Below are positions 9,095-17,919 of a stretch of DNA of 57,468 nt, one piece after another. Every line of letters starts with the position of its first letter. The stretch's first letter is position 1. The notes under the pieces are model-generated. The model did no database searches. It saw nothing but the letters and a program-made list of their open reading frames with translations, and was not told the origin of the DNA. The stretch is from Desulfosporosinus shakirovi (GTDB lineage: Bacteria > Bacillota > Desulfitobacteriia > Desulfitobacteriales > Desulfitobacteriaceae). The stretch spans positions 138,016 through 195,483 of the forward strand of contig NZ_JAJDOO010000005.1 in NCBI RefSeq assembly GCF_020595055.1, read 5' to 3'. A program made the position numbers and the translations under genes.

Positions 9095-9202
9095 TCATCT
9101 CTGCTTTTTTTGTGATTCATCATTATTCTCCCCGATGTATAAAGGTTCCAACCCAACATCGGCAAGTATTCTTTCAATTATACACTTTTCCTGTGCAGTC
9201 AT
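9095..9202 (-). CDS. 35-residue small protein, unknown function
   Basis: A short frame starting at an ATG at 9202 with GGAGGG seven bases upstream and a strong terminator right after its TGA. The product begins MTAQEKCIIERILADVG and ends in a charged tail (ESQKKQR). It has one cysteine and no membrane segment. The signals on both sides argue for a real transcript and translation, though it could also be the leftover 3' or 5' end of a longer gene placed in front of its native terminator. I recognise no family. Confidence 0.55.
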   Translation of the reverse strand: MTAQEKCIIERILADVGLEPLYIGENNDESQKKQR

Positions 9203-9650
9203 ACAATCCCTCCAAAAATCTAAATATTATGAATATTCAATATTAAATGTTACTACATTATTGTACCCTAAGTAGGATTACATATAAAGCGAAATGTTTA
9301 TCATAATTTGTGATATATTGTATACATTTAGGTGCACTATGTCTCTACCCAGACCTGGCAAGCCCGCTCATAACACCACGTATTTTTAAAGTAAGGGTAT
9401 CGAGCTCTATCGGGTAAGTATGATAGTTGCAACGTTCATATCTTATTATATAGTTCATATCTCGTATTGTTACTGTTAAAACACGGTAAATTTACTACTC
9501 CACTTAGCACTTTTAGGTGTGGTATTCAACACACACTTCCACCGCAAAGGACTTACTGCCACTTAACGCTGATTAAATACTACAATAACAAATGGAACTA
9601 AGAACCGTCCCTCGTGCATTACCTCATGCATTAATCTTGCCTCACATTAT
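9203..9650. other. Long gene-poor stretch
   Basis: About 450 bases without a convincing gene. Translated in all frames it gives only short, stop-ridden pieces. Near 9600-9617 it carries the string AAGAACCGTCCCT, a sequence I associate with transposase-flanking DNA in related Clostridia, so part may be mobile-element debris. This is a weak recollection, not a match. Confidence 0.3.
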
Positions 9651-10241
9651 TTAGCCTTCCTTAAAAAAGGCACTAAGCCAATATTTATTGATTTTTTCTT
9701 CTCTTACATCAGCTGTTTATATAATTTAAGAATTGTCAGCCGTTGAATAGCAGATAACCTTTTACTGAAGGAGCTTTCATCATAGCAATTAAATATTCTG
9801 TCGTCCTTTTCATAAACTTTGTCGCCATAACTTAAAGGACATAAAAAGCACACCATCCTCGCTAAGCATAGTGGCTAACTTTTGCAGTGTGTCTATGATC
9901 AATCCTCTGTCAACATGCAAGAGGGATGCTGAAGCCCATATGCCATTAAACATAACACAAACTCGACATCTTCAAATTCAGCCCTGCTTGACAGACAATC
10001 CAGTTAGTTCTGAGCTCAATCTTACCATTTCCGCCGACGCATCAAAGGCACGTAGATTGTATCCTTTAGTGAGAAAATATAGACTTTCTCTGCCCGAGCC
10101 ACAGCCCGCATCTAGAATACGGCTCTCAGGGGGCAGGTATTCCTCAAATCTTCTGTAGTGTTCGCTCATATCCACATTTATTGTATTCTTATAAAATTCT
10201 TGGGCGTTTTTGTTATAGAAATCAACCGTCGAAATTTTCAT
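9651..10241 (-). pseudogene. Frameshifted class I SAM-dependent methyltransferase
   Basis: The first 87 codons from the ATG at 10241 (AAGGAG upstream) are intact and encode the Rossmann start of a small-molecule methyltransferase, including motif I LDAGCGSGRES and the acidic motif II region RAFDASAEM. After a premature stop at 9978 the rest continues in other frames: FNGIWASASLLHVDRGLIIDTLQKLATML, DGVLFMSFK, then YGDKVYEKDDRIFNCYDESS and a final segment ending AFFKEG with a stop at 9651. At least two or three indels are needed. The family is common in Firmicutes. Non-functional as written. Confidence 0.8.
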
Positions 10242-10337
10242 TTTGCTAAACTCCTTAAAGATGACTCCTGTTCAGCATTCCTGTTTGTTTTCGAAAACTG
10301 AACTAATGCCCAAAATATTTACTACTTACATATTAGT

Positions 10338-10874
10338 CTATCCCCTATTTTTTATAGCTAATCCTTTTATAAAGTTTCTAGCGTATTTATCGCCACACTC
10401 TTTATAATGCTTATGGCCTTCTTTTCTTAATAGTGCGCTTAATTCTCCTTTTGTTAGAATAACTCCAGTCTCCTTTAATATATCAATCACATCATCACTT
10501 GTTAGTGATAGGGCTATTTTCAATTTCTTAAGCATCATATTATTAAGATTTTCACTATTTTTTAGTACTGGTATTTCTGGTTGCCCTGGTTTTGGATCTT
10601 GTTTCCCTCTTTTAAATATTATTAAGCCATTTAAAAATGACTCTAGCATTCTGTTATTGCATTTAATATTCTCTTCTTTCTCTTCTTTCTCTTCTTTTTC
10701 GTCATCATCGTCAACTGCATTATTATAACGGTAAGTGTCTTTCGATTTAATGAGAAGCTTTCTTACTTCTTCTACTGTAAGTTCCACGTCGCCAAGTTTA
10801 AATATCTTGACCATATCTATATCTCTTATATTTAATGCGTATCTTAATCTAATTAATATATCATTATTATCCAT
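10338..10874 (-). CDS. DUF1456 (YehS-like) protein
   Basis: 178 residues with the duplicated DUF1456 architecture: each half begins with an NNxxLxxLRxALxLxxxDxxxI pattern (residues about 3-30 and 110-140) and ends in a short helix with LLRKEGHKHYKECGD in the second copy. A lysine/glutamate-rich linker (about 55-70), partly encoded by simple GAA/AAG repeats, joins the halves. E. coli YehS is the reference member, and the family is uncharacterised. AGGAGG lies ahead of the ATG at 10874. It has its own transcription unit by position. Confidence 0.88.
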   Translation of the reverse strand: MDNNDILIRLRYALNIRDIDMVKIFKLGDVELTVEEVRKLLIKSKDTYRYNNAVDDDDEKEEKEEKEENIKCNNRMLESFLNGLIIFKRGKQDPKPGQPEIPVLKNSENLNNMMLKKLKIALSLTSDDVIDILKETGVILTKGELSALLRKEGHKHYKECGDKYARNFIKGLAIKNRG

Positions 10875-11222
10875 TATTATCCTCCTAAAAACTCTTTCCT
10901 ATGGTTGTTGTATAAAAAGCAGAACCTCGTAACCGACGTTACCCACCGGATTGTTAATATAAGCAATCTGAACTATTGAAGAAATGTCCTTAAATCCTTC
11001 AGTAGATTTAACCTTAGATGGGATAATACCACAAAGAAAAATAAAAAACAATCTCGTAGCAGGTTCAACCTAGATGGTGCTGTCAAGAGAAGTCTTTCCT
11101 TCATCAAGAGACCCAATCACTCCTTCAGAATAATTGCATATTATGTACTCTCCTATAAGTTTCTATTCTAACCTAGGTGGCATTTCATTCAATTCGAACA
11201 ATTTATGGAGGAGAGTAAAGAT
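10875..11222. other. Divergent intergenic region
   Basis: About 350 bases between the DUF1456 gene (minus) and the radical SAM gene (plus). It must hold both promoters, but I could not single out -35/-10 pairs with confidence. GGAGGAG at 11207-11213 is the ribosome site of the radical SAM gene. Confidence 0.4.
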
Positions 11223-12584
11223 ATGGGAAGAATCAAGGAGTTTGTTTATACTTTTGCTTTTAAAAGGGCATTGCGTTACGCAGAAAAAAATAGGCTGAAA
11301 GATATGAATCTGATTTTAAATTTGTTCAGTAGAATTGCCCATGATCAGGATCATAAAACTGCCATAAGATATTTACAGAACTATTCAGTGGATTCTTCGA
11401 GTAATTTCAATAAGTTATTTGACACTATTTTTACAAAGCTTGCTCCTAATGTTCGCCAAAAGTTCCTTACAAACTTTTTTATCAAAGCGACTTTATTAGG
11501 GCGAGAAAAAGCACTAAAAACTGCTAAATTACACAATTGTAATATCCCCTGGGCTATTTTGATGGATCCCACTTCATCTTGTAATCTAAAATGCATCGGA
11601 TGTTGGGCAAGTGAATACGATCAGCATAATTCATTATCCTTTGAGGAACTTAACAATGTCATTGAGCAGGGTAAAAGATTAGGCATATTTATGTATCTGT
11701 ACTCTGGCGGAGAACCCCTAATCAGAAAAACTGATTTAATTGCTTTAGCAGAAAAACATCAAGACTGTGCTTTCTTGGCCTTTACTAATGGTACTTTAGT
11801 TGATAAACATTTTGCTCAAGAATTAGTACGAGTTGGCAATTTTGTACTGGCTTTCAGTATTGAAGGGATAGGAGAAGCAACGGATCAGCGTCGGGGCATT
11901 GGAACTTATGACAAAGTTATTAAGTCCATGGATTTATTGAAGGAGGCAGGGGCAGGGTTTGGTTATTCCTCCTGCTACCATCGCCAAAATACCAATACCG
12001 TTGCTTCCGATGAGTTTGTGGACCTAATGATTGAAAAGGGGTGCCTTTTTGCTTGGTACTTTACGTATGTTCCGGTTGGGAAAAATGCTGCTCTAGAATT
12101 ACTTGCACTACCTCATCAACGGGAGTATATGTATCATAGAATCAGAGAAATCAGAAATACCAAGCCAATATTTGCCTTGGATTTCTGGAATGACGGCGAA
12201 TACGTTGAAGGCTGTATAGCAGGAGGACGCAACTACTTTCATATTAATGCTCATGGAGACATTGAACCTTGCGCATTTATTCATTATTCTGATACAAATA
12301 TTAAAGATTGCACAATATTAGATGCCTTAAAATCCCCCTTATTTGCTCAATATCGTGAAAATCAGCCTTTTAATCAGAACCATTTGCGGCCTTGTCCTCT
12401 CATGGACAATCCTGATAAATTAAGAATAATGGTCAATAAATCTGGTGCCCATTCCACTCAAGTTCTAGATATGGAAACTGTTGAGGAGTTGACGGAAAAA
12501 CTGCAGAGTGTTTCATCCGCCTGGGGAGAAGTAGCTGATAATATTTGGGAGCAAGTCCAGACCTCTAAGAAAGCAGACAGCTGA
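11223..12584 (+). CDS. Radical SAM protein with SPASM-like C-terminal region
   Basis: 453 residues. The start at 11223 is taken because GGAGGAG lies nine bases upstream; an in-frame ATG at 11205 overlaps that ribosome site. An N-terminal helical region of about 110 residues precedes the radical SAM core, whose CNLKCIGC (Cys 120, 124, 127) binds the SAM [4Fe-4S] cluster. LYSGGEPL follows as the GGEP motif. The C-terminal part has further cysteines (EGCIAGG, EPCAFIHYSD, RPCPLMDNP) consistent with an auxiliary cluster of SPASM type. It resembles uncharacterised radical SAM proteins of Clostridia rather than a named maturase. It is alone, with a strong terminator after it, so the substrate cannot be inferred. 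Confidence 0.85.
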   Translation: MGRIKEFVYTFAFKRALRYAEKNRLKDMNLILNLFSRIAHDQDHKTAIRYLQNYSVDSSSNFNKLFDTIFTKLAPNVRQKFLTNFFIKATLLGREKALKTAKLHNCNIPWAILMDPTSSCNLKCIGCWASEYDQHNSLSFEELNNVIEQGKRLGIFMYLYSGGEPLIRKTDLIALAEKHQDCAFLAFTNGTLVDKHFAQELVRVGNFVLAFSIEGIGEATDQRRGIGTYDKVIKSMDLLKEAGAGFGYSSCYHRQNTNTVASDEFVDLMIEKGCLFAWYFTYVPVGKNAALELLALPHQREYMYHRIREIRNTKPIFALDFWNDGEYVEGCIAGGRNYFHINAHGDIEPCAFIHYSDTNIKDCTILDALKSPLFAQYRENQPFNQNHLRPCPLMDNPDKLRIMVNKSGAHSTQVLDMETVEELTEKLQSVSSAWGEVADNIWEQVQTSKKADS

Positions 12585-12630
12585 TCCATTTTACACTATT
12601 ATTTCAGGTTCAACCCTGATATTGAAATTT

Positions 12631-12660
12631 AAAACCACTGACGATTTCGTCAGTGGTTTT
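12631..12660. terminator. Bidirectional terminator
   Basis: Perfect 14-base stem AAAACCACTGACGA / TCGTCAGTGGTTTT with a two-base loop, A-rich on the left and T-rich on the right. It separates the convergent radical SAM (plus) and OsmC-DUF3795 (minus) genes and can serve both. Confidence 0.9.
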
Positions 12661-12746
12661 CGCATCCGAGCCTTCTTCTGTCCTAAGTCTCAACCTCATT
12701 TATATAAAGCTAAAAAGATGCAGGCCAAATTCAGCATTTAATAATA

Positions 12747-13673
12747 CTACTTGACTTTGGAAATATGGCTAACAATTGCCTCTTTATTTATCCTCACATA
12801 GGTACAACTTGGATCATTGCCACATTTTCGGCAAACCATATCATAAGCAGAGTTTAGGGTACGACATTCTGGACAGGAATAATGCTCACTCATTTCTCTT
12901 GCCCATTGTTCATACCCCACATCTTTGATTCTTTGGTGGGATTGCCATAAATCAAGCCTATGGGGTTTAAGAGCTTGAAAGGTTTTAATTTCTTCACAGG
13001 GAAATTCTTCACATTCACCACAAAACTCGATTCCTTTTTGCCTGGAACACTCTATCATAGTACAATTCATGCAATAAGCTGTTTTAGCTTCAGAACGACA
13101 GCCTTCGCAATGAGTTTCTTCGATAGTTTGATTAAGAGTTATCGCAAGTCTTTTTAATCGTTCTGGATCCTCTTTCGTCGCAATGAAGACAGAACAAGAC
13201 GGACAAAAAAGTCCACAGACTGCTGAAGTCATTTTAATAGGATCCATCCTTACAATTTCATATTCCATCTTAACTTCAACCTTATTTTTTACTACTAACC
13301 ACACAGGGGATATTTCCTCTGCTTGCTTGATAACACTTTGAAGGTCTGATTCCATAGCATCTATTGATTCTAGAATGACTTTAAGATGGATCCCGTGAAG
13401 TGACAAAGGGTTTTCCCGCAGCATTCCCTTGGCCTTCACTTGAAAACCAGAAATCTTTTTTCCCATTTTCCGCAATAAATACACCATCGCCGTGCTGACA
13501 CACCCAGTGAAACTCATCAGGAATAACTCTAAGCCCCGAAACCCCTGCCCGTCGCCAAGAGGCGGTAAATAGTCTAAGGTCAGTGGGTAGTCGAGGTTAG
13601 ATTCGGATACTCCCATAAATTGAACCTTTTGATTGACTAGTCTTAGATTTACTTCCAGTTGATTGTTACTCAT
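12747..13673 (-). CDS. OsmC domain fused to a cysteine-rich DUF3795 domain
   Basis: 308 residues in two modules. Residues about 1-140 form an OsmC/Ohr-like domain, including the conserved GLELFLMSFTGCVSTAMVYLL helix with its redox cysteine. From about 148 a zinc- or cluster-type DUF3795 module begins (CGLFCPSC, then CEGC, CMNC, CGECEEFPCEE), and a C-terminal zinc ribbon has CPEC and CRKCG pairs. OsmC proteins reduce organic peroxides or handle reactive electrophiles; DUF3795 is uncharacterised. The gene is 76 bases downstream of the sigma-factor gene, so both probably belong to one stress-response unit. The two domains are usually encoded separately, so the fusion is noteworthy. Confidence 0.8.
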   Translation of the reverse strand: MSNNQLEVNLRLVNQKVQFMGVSESNLDYPLTLDYLPPLGDGQGFRGLELFLMSFTGCVSTAMVYLLRKMGKKISGFQVKAKGMLRENPLSLHGIHLKVILESIDAMESDLQSVIKQAEEISPVWLVVKNKVEVKMEYEIVRMDPIKMTSAVCGLFCPSCSVFIATKEDPERLKRLAITLNQTIEETHCEGCRSEAKTAYCMNCTMIECSRQKGIEFCGECEEFPCEEIKTFQALKPHRLDLWQSHQRIKDVGYEQWAREMSEHYSCPECRTLNSAYDMVCRKCGNDPSCTYVRINKEAIVSHISKVK

Positions 13674-13749
13674 TTCAGTTCCTCCCTTATTCTTTGTTCT
13701 ACTTACTTAGATACAAAGAGAGGAGAAAAGTTACAAAACGATGTTAGTA

Positions 13750-14547
13750 TTATGTAAGTATTTTTAAAGTCTGATTAGCAATGATCTCTCTAATTTTCTC
13801 CCTAAATTCCAGATAGGATGTATGACCCGGCGGATGATCATACAGCTGAATTGTTTTCCTCAGAAAATCCATTTCCGTCCAGATCAAAGACATTTCTGCA
13901 GTACTTCTTCTTCTTACTGGGTTATGTGGAGAAATAAGGTCTGCCTTTCCGGTATCGATCAAGTATTTCACCCAATTTCCACATTGGCAAGGATTTTTGG
14001 GGTCAATAAACGAACATTTTTCTTCCATATTGTCTTTCAAATGCTGTTTTGCTCGATAGACATTTATTTTAACGGCACTCTCAGATATATCCATAATACC
14101 GGCGACTTCCTCGATTGATAACTCCATTAGTATTTTCAAGGTGAAGGCAATCCGCTGTTTTTTAGGGATACAGTTAAGAAAAAGCTGCAGGCAGGTTTCG
14201 CGGATATCCTCAACCATAGCATGCTCTTCTACAGACTCCTTGGATTTCATTGATTCCCAAAACTCCGTTTCAGATATACACCTTTCAGCCGTGATGACAT
14301 GAATTGGAACTTTATCCCGTTTCGTCATATAGCGATAGGTACAATTCAGCATTATTTTATAGATCCATGTTCCAAATGAGCTAGTATAGTTAAACTTCGA
14401 AAAGGATCGATAAGCATTGATATATGCTTCTTGAATGACATCTTGGGCATCTTCCCTGTTACCGGTTAGACGAAATGCCGTTCTAAACAGCTTTTCATAG
14501 TACTCGTGATAAAATGCCTCAAATTGACTTTCTAATTCCTCCGACAT
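13750..14547 (-). CDS. ECF-like RNA polymerase sigma factor with C-terminal extension
   Basis: 265 residues, longer than the usual 160-190 of ECF factors. Sigma region 2 is clear at the N terminus (FEAFYHEYYEKLFRTAFRL, then DAQDVIQEAYINAYRSF) and region 4 near 150-190 (SIEEVAGIMDISESAVKINVYRAK). An extension of about 75 residues follows and starts with a cysteine patch (CSFIDPKNPCQCGNW) that could bind metal or sense redox state. No anti-sigma gene is adjacent; the extension may regulate the factor in cis. The downstream OsmC-DUF3795 fusion is the likely first target or partner. The sigma-factor call is firm, the role of the extension is inference. Confidence 0.9.
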   Translation of the reverse strand: MSEELESQFEAFYHEYYEKLFRTAFRLTGNREDAQDVIQEAYINAYRSFSKFNYTSSFGTWIYKIMLNCTYRYMTKRDKVPIHVITAERCISETEFWESMKSKESVEEHAMVEDIRETCLQLFLNCIPKKQRIAFTLKILMELSIEEVAGIMDISESAVKINVYRAKQHLKDNMEEKCSFIDPKNPCQCGNWVKYLIDTGKADLISPHNPVRRRSTAEMSLIWTEMDFLRKTIQLYDHPPGHTSYLEFREKIREIIANQTLKILT

Positions 14548-14599
14548 TAAAGCTTCACCTCTATCAACTAAACTAATTCAAAGGCACTTCGCCCCGCTG

Positions 14600-14760
14600 C
14601 ATCTAAAAGGACTGCTGGAAGAAAGCCTCGTCACCAAGCGAAATTTTGTTGTCAAATCTTCAGAGACGTTCGCCTTGACCACAATTGAATTTAAGTCGAC
14701 AATGACAAATTCGTTGTGACGATGCCGTCAATAGGACTCTTTACCATTGTATCATTTACT
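14600..14760 (-). pseudogene. Remnant of an HlyD-type efflux adaptor
   Basis: On the minus strand one frame gives VKSPIDGIVTT and, after a deletion and frame change, another gives FVIVDLNSIVVKANVSEDLTTKF. Together these are the lipoyl-like and beta-barrel signatures of periplasmic/membrane adaptor proteins of MacA/HlyD type. No start, no complete domain. A short relic only; I am moderately sure. Confidence 0.5.
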
Positions 14761-14856
14761 GCAGCATCAAAGGATTTATAATTTAAATCTCTTTTTCCCC
14801 AAGATCATAATTTAGCTTGGCCTGACTATAAGCCTTAAAGGACTATAATAGCAAAA

Positions 14857-14894
14857 CCTCCTCCTGCAGATGTTTTAAGGTCTGCAGAAGGAGG
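14857..14894 (-). terminator. Terminator of the coo operon
   Basis: Near-perfect 14-base stem (CCTCCTCCTGCAGA / TCTGCAGAAGGAGG) 25 bases past the cooC stop, followed on the minus strand by TTTTGCTATT. Marks the 3' end of the cooA-cooS-cooC unit. Confidence 0.8.
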
Positions 14895-14918
14895 CCGATA
14901 TCTTATAGATTTGGTTTT

Positions 14919-15707
14919 CTACCTAAGGAACGAATCAATTTTCCCTTTTATCTTTTCTGCTTCTTGTACAAAACTGTTGCTTAAATCAAAAAGATTTTTG
15001 CCATGAAAATCAGCTTCGACAACAACAGGATCATAGGGAAAATGCCCTAAAATCGGTAAAAAGTTAATCTCTTGTTCAAGCTCAGCCAATTGCCCTTCAT
15101 GTATTTTGTTCACAACGGCATAAACATTTTTAACCCCTAGATCATTGGCAAGTTTTACCACTGCCTGTGCTGTTTCAATACTGCGTCGACCAGGTTCCAC
15201 CACAACAATAAAGGCATCCACACCCCTGGCTGTCCCCCGTCCAAAATGCTCAAGTCCTGCTTCCATATCCAGAATGGCAATTTCATTTCTTTCCAGGACA
15301 ATATGATCCAAGAGACTTTTCAAGAGGGTATTTTCCGGGCAAGCACAGCCGGTTCCTCCTTGGGTAATCGACCCCATCCGTAAAAGTTTAATTCCCCGAT
15401 ATTCAGCAACATAGGTATCCGGAATATCCTCCACCTGAGGATTGAGGCTGTAAATGGCTCCAATCGTTCCCGGTTCTGCTCCGGTACGTTCTTTGATAAG
15501 TTTTCGCTCTTCAGAAATAGGGGTTAGCTTTGCCAACAATTCCGGTGGAAAGCCTAGTGCGGTTCCTAAATTGGCATCCGGGTCAGCATCTACCGCCAGA
15601 ACTCTCTGTCCATCTCGAGCGTAAAGATAACATAGTAGTGATGACAGCGTCGTTTTACCCACCCCACCTTTACCAGAGATCGCAATCTTAATGCTTTTTT
15701 CCCGCAT
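14919..15707 (-). CDS. cooC: CO dehydrogenase nickel-insertion ATPase CooC
   Basis: 262 residues of the MinD/SIMIBI P-loop ATPase class. The deviant Walker A GKGGVGKTTLSS lies at the N terminus, the DADPDANLG switch follows near residue 45, and CACPENTLL near 115 provides the CxC pair that in CooC binds nickel at the dimer interface. ATP-driven dimerisation delivers Ni to the C-cluster of CO dehydrogenase. The gene lies 134 bases downstream of cooS on the same strand, matching the canonical order. It is distinguished from generic ParA/MinD proteins by the CxC motif and by this context. Confidence 0.93.
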   Translation of the reverse strand: MREKSIKIAISGKGGVGKTTLSSLLCYLYARDGQRVLAVDADPDANLGTALGFPPELLAKLTPISEERKLIKERTGAEPGTIGAIYSLNPQVEDIPDTYVAEYRGIKLLRMGSITQGGTGCACPENTLLKSLLDHIVLERNEIAILDMEAGLEHFGRGTARGVDAFIVVVEPGRRSIETAQAVVKLANDLGVKNVYAVVNKIHEGQLAELEQEINFLPILGHFPYDPVVVEADFHGKNLFDLSNSFVQEAEKIKGKIDSFLR

Positions 15708-15841
15708 ATACTCACCCCGTCCTTTATTAATAGCAGGCTCCCACTTCTACATGTGGCAGTGAGAGCCCCGTTAGTCTGGTTCGTCAATTTGTTAATGAGT
15801 TCATCAATCCTGAAACTCCCTCATCTATAAGTGGGTGTTCC

Positions 15842-17806
15842 TTATTTTTCAGCACTTTCCGTAATTTCCGGGCAAACAAGTCCTAAAGCCTTACGTTTTT
15901 GAATAATACGAGCAATCATTGTTTGGGCAGCCTGAATGGGGTCTGCTTCGTAAATTAGTTTTCCCCCGAAAAGCTCATCTGTAGTCACGGGGAACTCGCC
16001 TTTATTTGCTGTAAGGGCTTGTTCAACAAGAGGGGAACCTGTAATTGGTGCATTAACCCCAATGTGAACATCCACGCCCTGAGCAATAAAGAAGGTTCCA
16101 ATAGATAAGGCTTTGGGACTATGATTTTCAGGACTGGAGCCGGCCACGGGTAATTCTCTCACAGCCACACCCAATCTATCCGCTAGCGCAACCAGCAAAT
16201 CATCAATTCTGGAATTATCAACACAACTCCCCATATGAAGAGCAGGAGGTAAAGCCGGTAAACCGTTTGCTTGTCCAATGGCTGTCAGAACATTGGCTAG
16301 TTTTTCGCCGCAATATTGCAAACCATCGGGGGACAATAAGCCATTTTTCCCTAAGGAGTGAGCTGAACATCCGGAAGCAACGATTAAAACATTGTTCCTC
16401 ATAAGTTCTTTGGCCACTTCAGTATTAGCCCAGTCTTGTTTTACTTTAGGATTTGTGCATCCGACAATTGCAACGACACCTAAGATGTCACCGTTTGCGA
16501 TGGCTTCTATTAGGGGGAGTAAGGGGTCTGCCCCATTTAACGTAGCCAAAAGCTCAACAATCTGCTCAACAGAAAAACCTGCATAGGCTTCTACGGTACC
16601 CTCCGGAATCTGGACTTTAGATTGGTCTCTCTCCGGATAATGGTCAAGAGCACGACGGACAATCTCCTCTCCCATTTTATCCGCCTCTTCCGGTGTCCAG
16701 TCTATATGGCTTGCTCCTTCGAGCTTAATATTTGGCAATGTGGAAATGAGTTCTGTGTGATAACATTCCGCTACTTGAGCCAGACCGGGCATGATACATT
16801 GAGCATCTACCACCATGGCCTCTAAGGCACCAGTAATAATCGCCAGTTCCTGACTTGCATAGTTAGTCGCTACGGAAACTCCTTGACGCATTAATAGTTC
16901 ATTAGCACTGCAACAAATCCCTACAATGTTAATCCCTTTGGCCCCTAAAGCCTTGGCCTCATTATTTAATTTCCGGCTCCACTCCAGAACTTTTTCAGAG
17001 ACCATGGGAATATGACCGTGAACGGCAATATTGACATAATCCTCTTTAATAACGCCCATCCTGTATTGGGTTTTGACAAGCCGTGGAGTTCCAAACAAAA
17101 TATCCTGGAGATCTGTAGAAAGATGCAGGCCATCATATCCTTCGACTAATCCCATTTTCATAATACCCAGTAAAAGACTGACAGGATCACTCTCACAGCC
17201 CATAGCTGTTTTATTAATGGCATTGGCTATTTCTAAGTGAGCATTGGAGGGCAATATATTCAGTTTTTCCCAGGTTTCAATCGATTTATCTTGGGCCCTA
17301 AGACGCAACCAGTGGGAAACGCCGGATTGTTGCTGAAAATCTTGTAAAGCAATCAAAGCAACCTCTTGGGCTAATTTATCTATCTCTACACCATCAACCG
17401 TCAATCCCAGTTTCCTAGCAATACTGATAAGTTTCTCTTTCCCCTTAATTTCATAGGGAGCTTTCCCTTCGGCAGCTTCCAAAAGGGTGTGGAGTATCTC
17501 CCTGGCATGTTCTACGTGGGGAGTCGTGCCTTCCACAATCAGGGACAGCAAATTACGAGCCACAATCTGGTCTGCTGTAGCCCCACAAACTCCACGTTTT
17601 ATCCCTTTATTTCCATTAAAGGTCACTCTGCAGGGCCCTTGAAGACAACGACGGCAGCAAACACCCGTCAAACCAAATTTACAATGGGGTTCTTGCTCCT
17701 TCGCCCTTTGAAAAGCTGTCTCTATATTTTCCTGTTCTGCTTTGACTAATAATTCCTGTACCCCAGTATCCATAGTAAGATCAGTAATTAATACTTGTCT
17801 TGACAT
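15842..17806 (-). CDS. cooS: Anaerobic Ni-containing CO dehydrogenase catalytic subunit
   Basis: 654 residues, about full length for CooS. It catalyses CO + H2O to CO2 + 2 e- + 2 H+ at a [NiFe4S4] C-cluster. The N-terminal cysteines Cys42 and Cys50 (bridging D-cluster) and Cys51, Cys54, Cys59, Cys74 (B-cluster) are all present. C-cluster ligands are recognisable as the His in AVHGHIPM and the cysteines in GICCSAN, DAQCIMPG, VGCTNPK, SGCSAHSLGKNG and MGSCVDNSR. No acetyl-CoA synthase, CooF ferredoxin or energy-converting hydrogenase is adjacent, so this is a stand-alone monofunctional enzyme whose electrons probably go to ferredoxin. The CooA-like gene upstream suggests CO induction. Confidence 0.96.
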   Translation of the reverse strand: MSRQVLITDLTMDTGVQELLVKAEQENIETAFQRAKEQEPHCKFGLTGVCCRRCLQGPCRVTFNGNKGIKRGVCGATADQIVARNLLSLIVEGTTPHVEHAREILHTLLEAAEGKAPYEIKGKEKLISIARKLGLTVDGVEIDKLAQEVALIALQDFQQQSGVSHWLRLRAQDKSIETWEKLNILPSNAHLEIANAINKTAMGCESDPVSLLLGIMKMGLVEGYDGLHLSTDLQDILFGTPRLVKTQYRMGVIKEDYVNIAVHGHIPMVSEKVLEWSRKLNNEAKALGAKGINIVGICCSANELLMRQGVSVATNYASQELAIITGALEAMVVDAQCIMPGLAQVAECYHTELISTLPNIKLEGASHIDWTPEEADKMGEEIVRRALDHYPERDQSKVQIPEGTVEAYAGFSVEQIVELLATLNGADPLLPLIEAIANGDILGVVAIVGCTNPKVKQDWANTEVAKELMRNNVLIVASGCSAHSLGKNGLLSPDGLQYCGEKLANVLTAIGQANGLPALPPALHMGSCVDNSRIDDLLVALADRLGVAVRELPVAGSSPENHSPKALSIGTFFIAQGVDVHIGVNAPITGSPLVEQALTANKGEFPVTTDELFGGKLIYEADPIQAAQTMIARIIQKRKALGLVCPEITESAEK

Positions 17807-17818
17807 CTTATCCTCTCC

Positions 17819-17846
17819 TTGTCGAAAAAATTCTCTTCTCTGACAA
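17819..17846 (-). promoter_or_regulatory. Candidate CooA-like operator ahead of cooS
   Basis: The stretch ahead of the cooS ribosome site carries TTGTC and GACAA arms as an inverted repeat (minus strand TTGTCA ... TCGACAA). A further TTGTCGAAAAA half-site occurs at 17902-17912 on the minus strand. Rhodospirillum CooA recognises TGTCA-N6-CGACA; the arms here resemble it but the spacing is much wider. Only a candidate. Confidence 0.3.
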
Positions 17847-17866
17847 TCATCTTAGATCATAACAAA

Positions 17867-17894
17867 TAAAAAAACCATCAAATATCTGACGGTT
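17867..17894 (-). terminator. Weak terminator between cooA-like gene and cooS
   Basis: AACCGTCA / TGATGGTT stem (one G-T pair) with a six-base loop followed by seven T on the minus strand, 25 bases past the regulator stop. Suggests that cooS is transcribed mainly from its own promoter. Confidence 0.6.
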
Positions 17895-17919
17895 TTCATA
17901 CTTTTTCGACAATATTAAT

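Noticed and set aside
9600-9620. AAGAACCGTCCCT string as an insertion-sequence end
   Set aside because: Only a weak memory of similar strings near transposases; no inverted partner or transposase found.
15590-15787. 65-codon minus-strand frame overlapping the cooC start
   Set aside because: Lies in another frame of cooC and the cooS-cooC gap; no ribosome site and no recognisable sequence.
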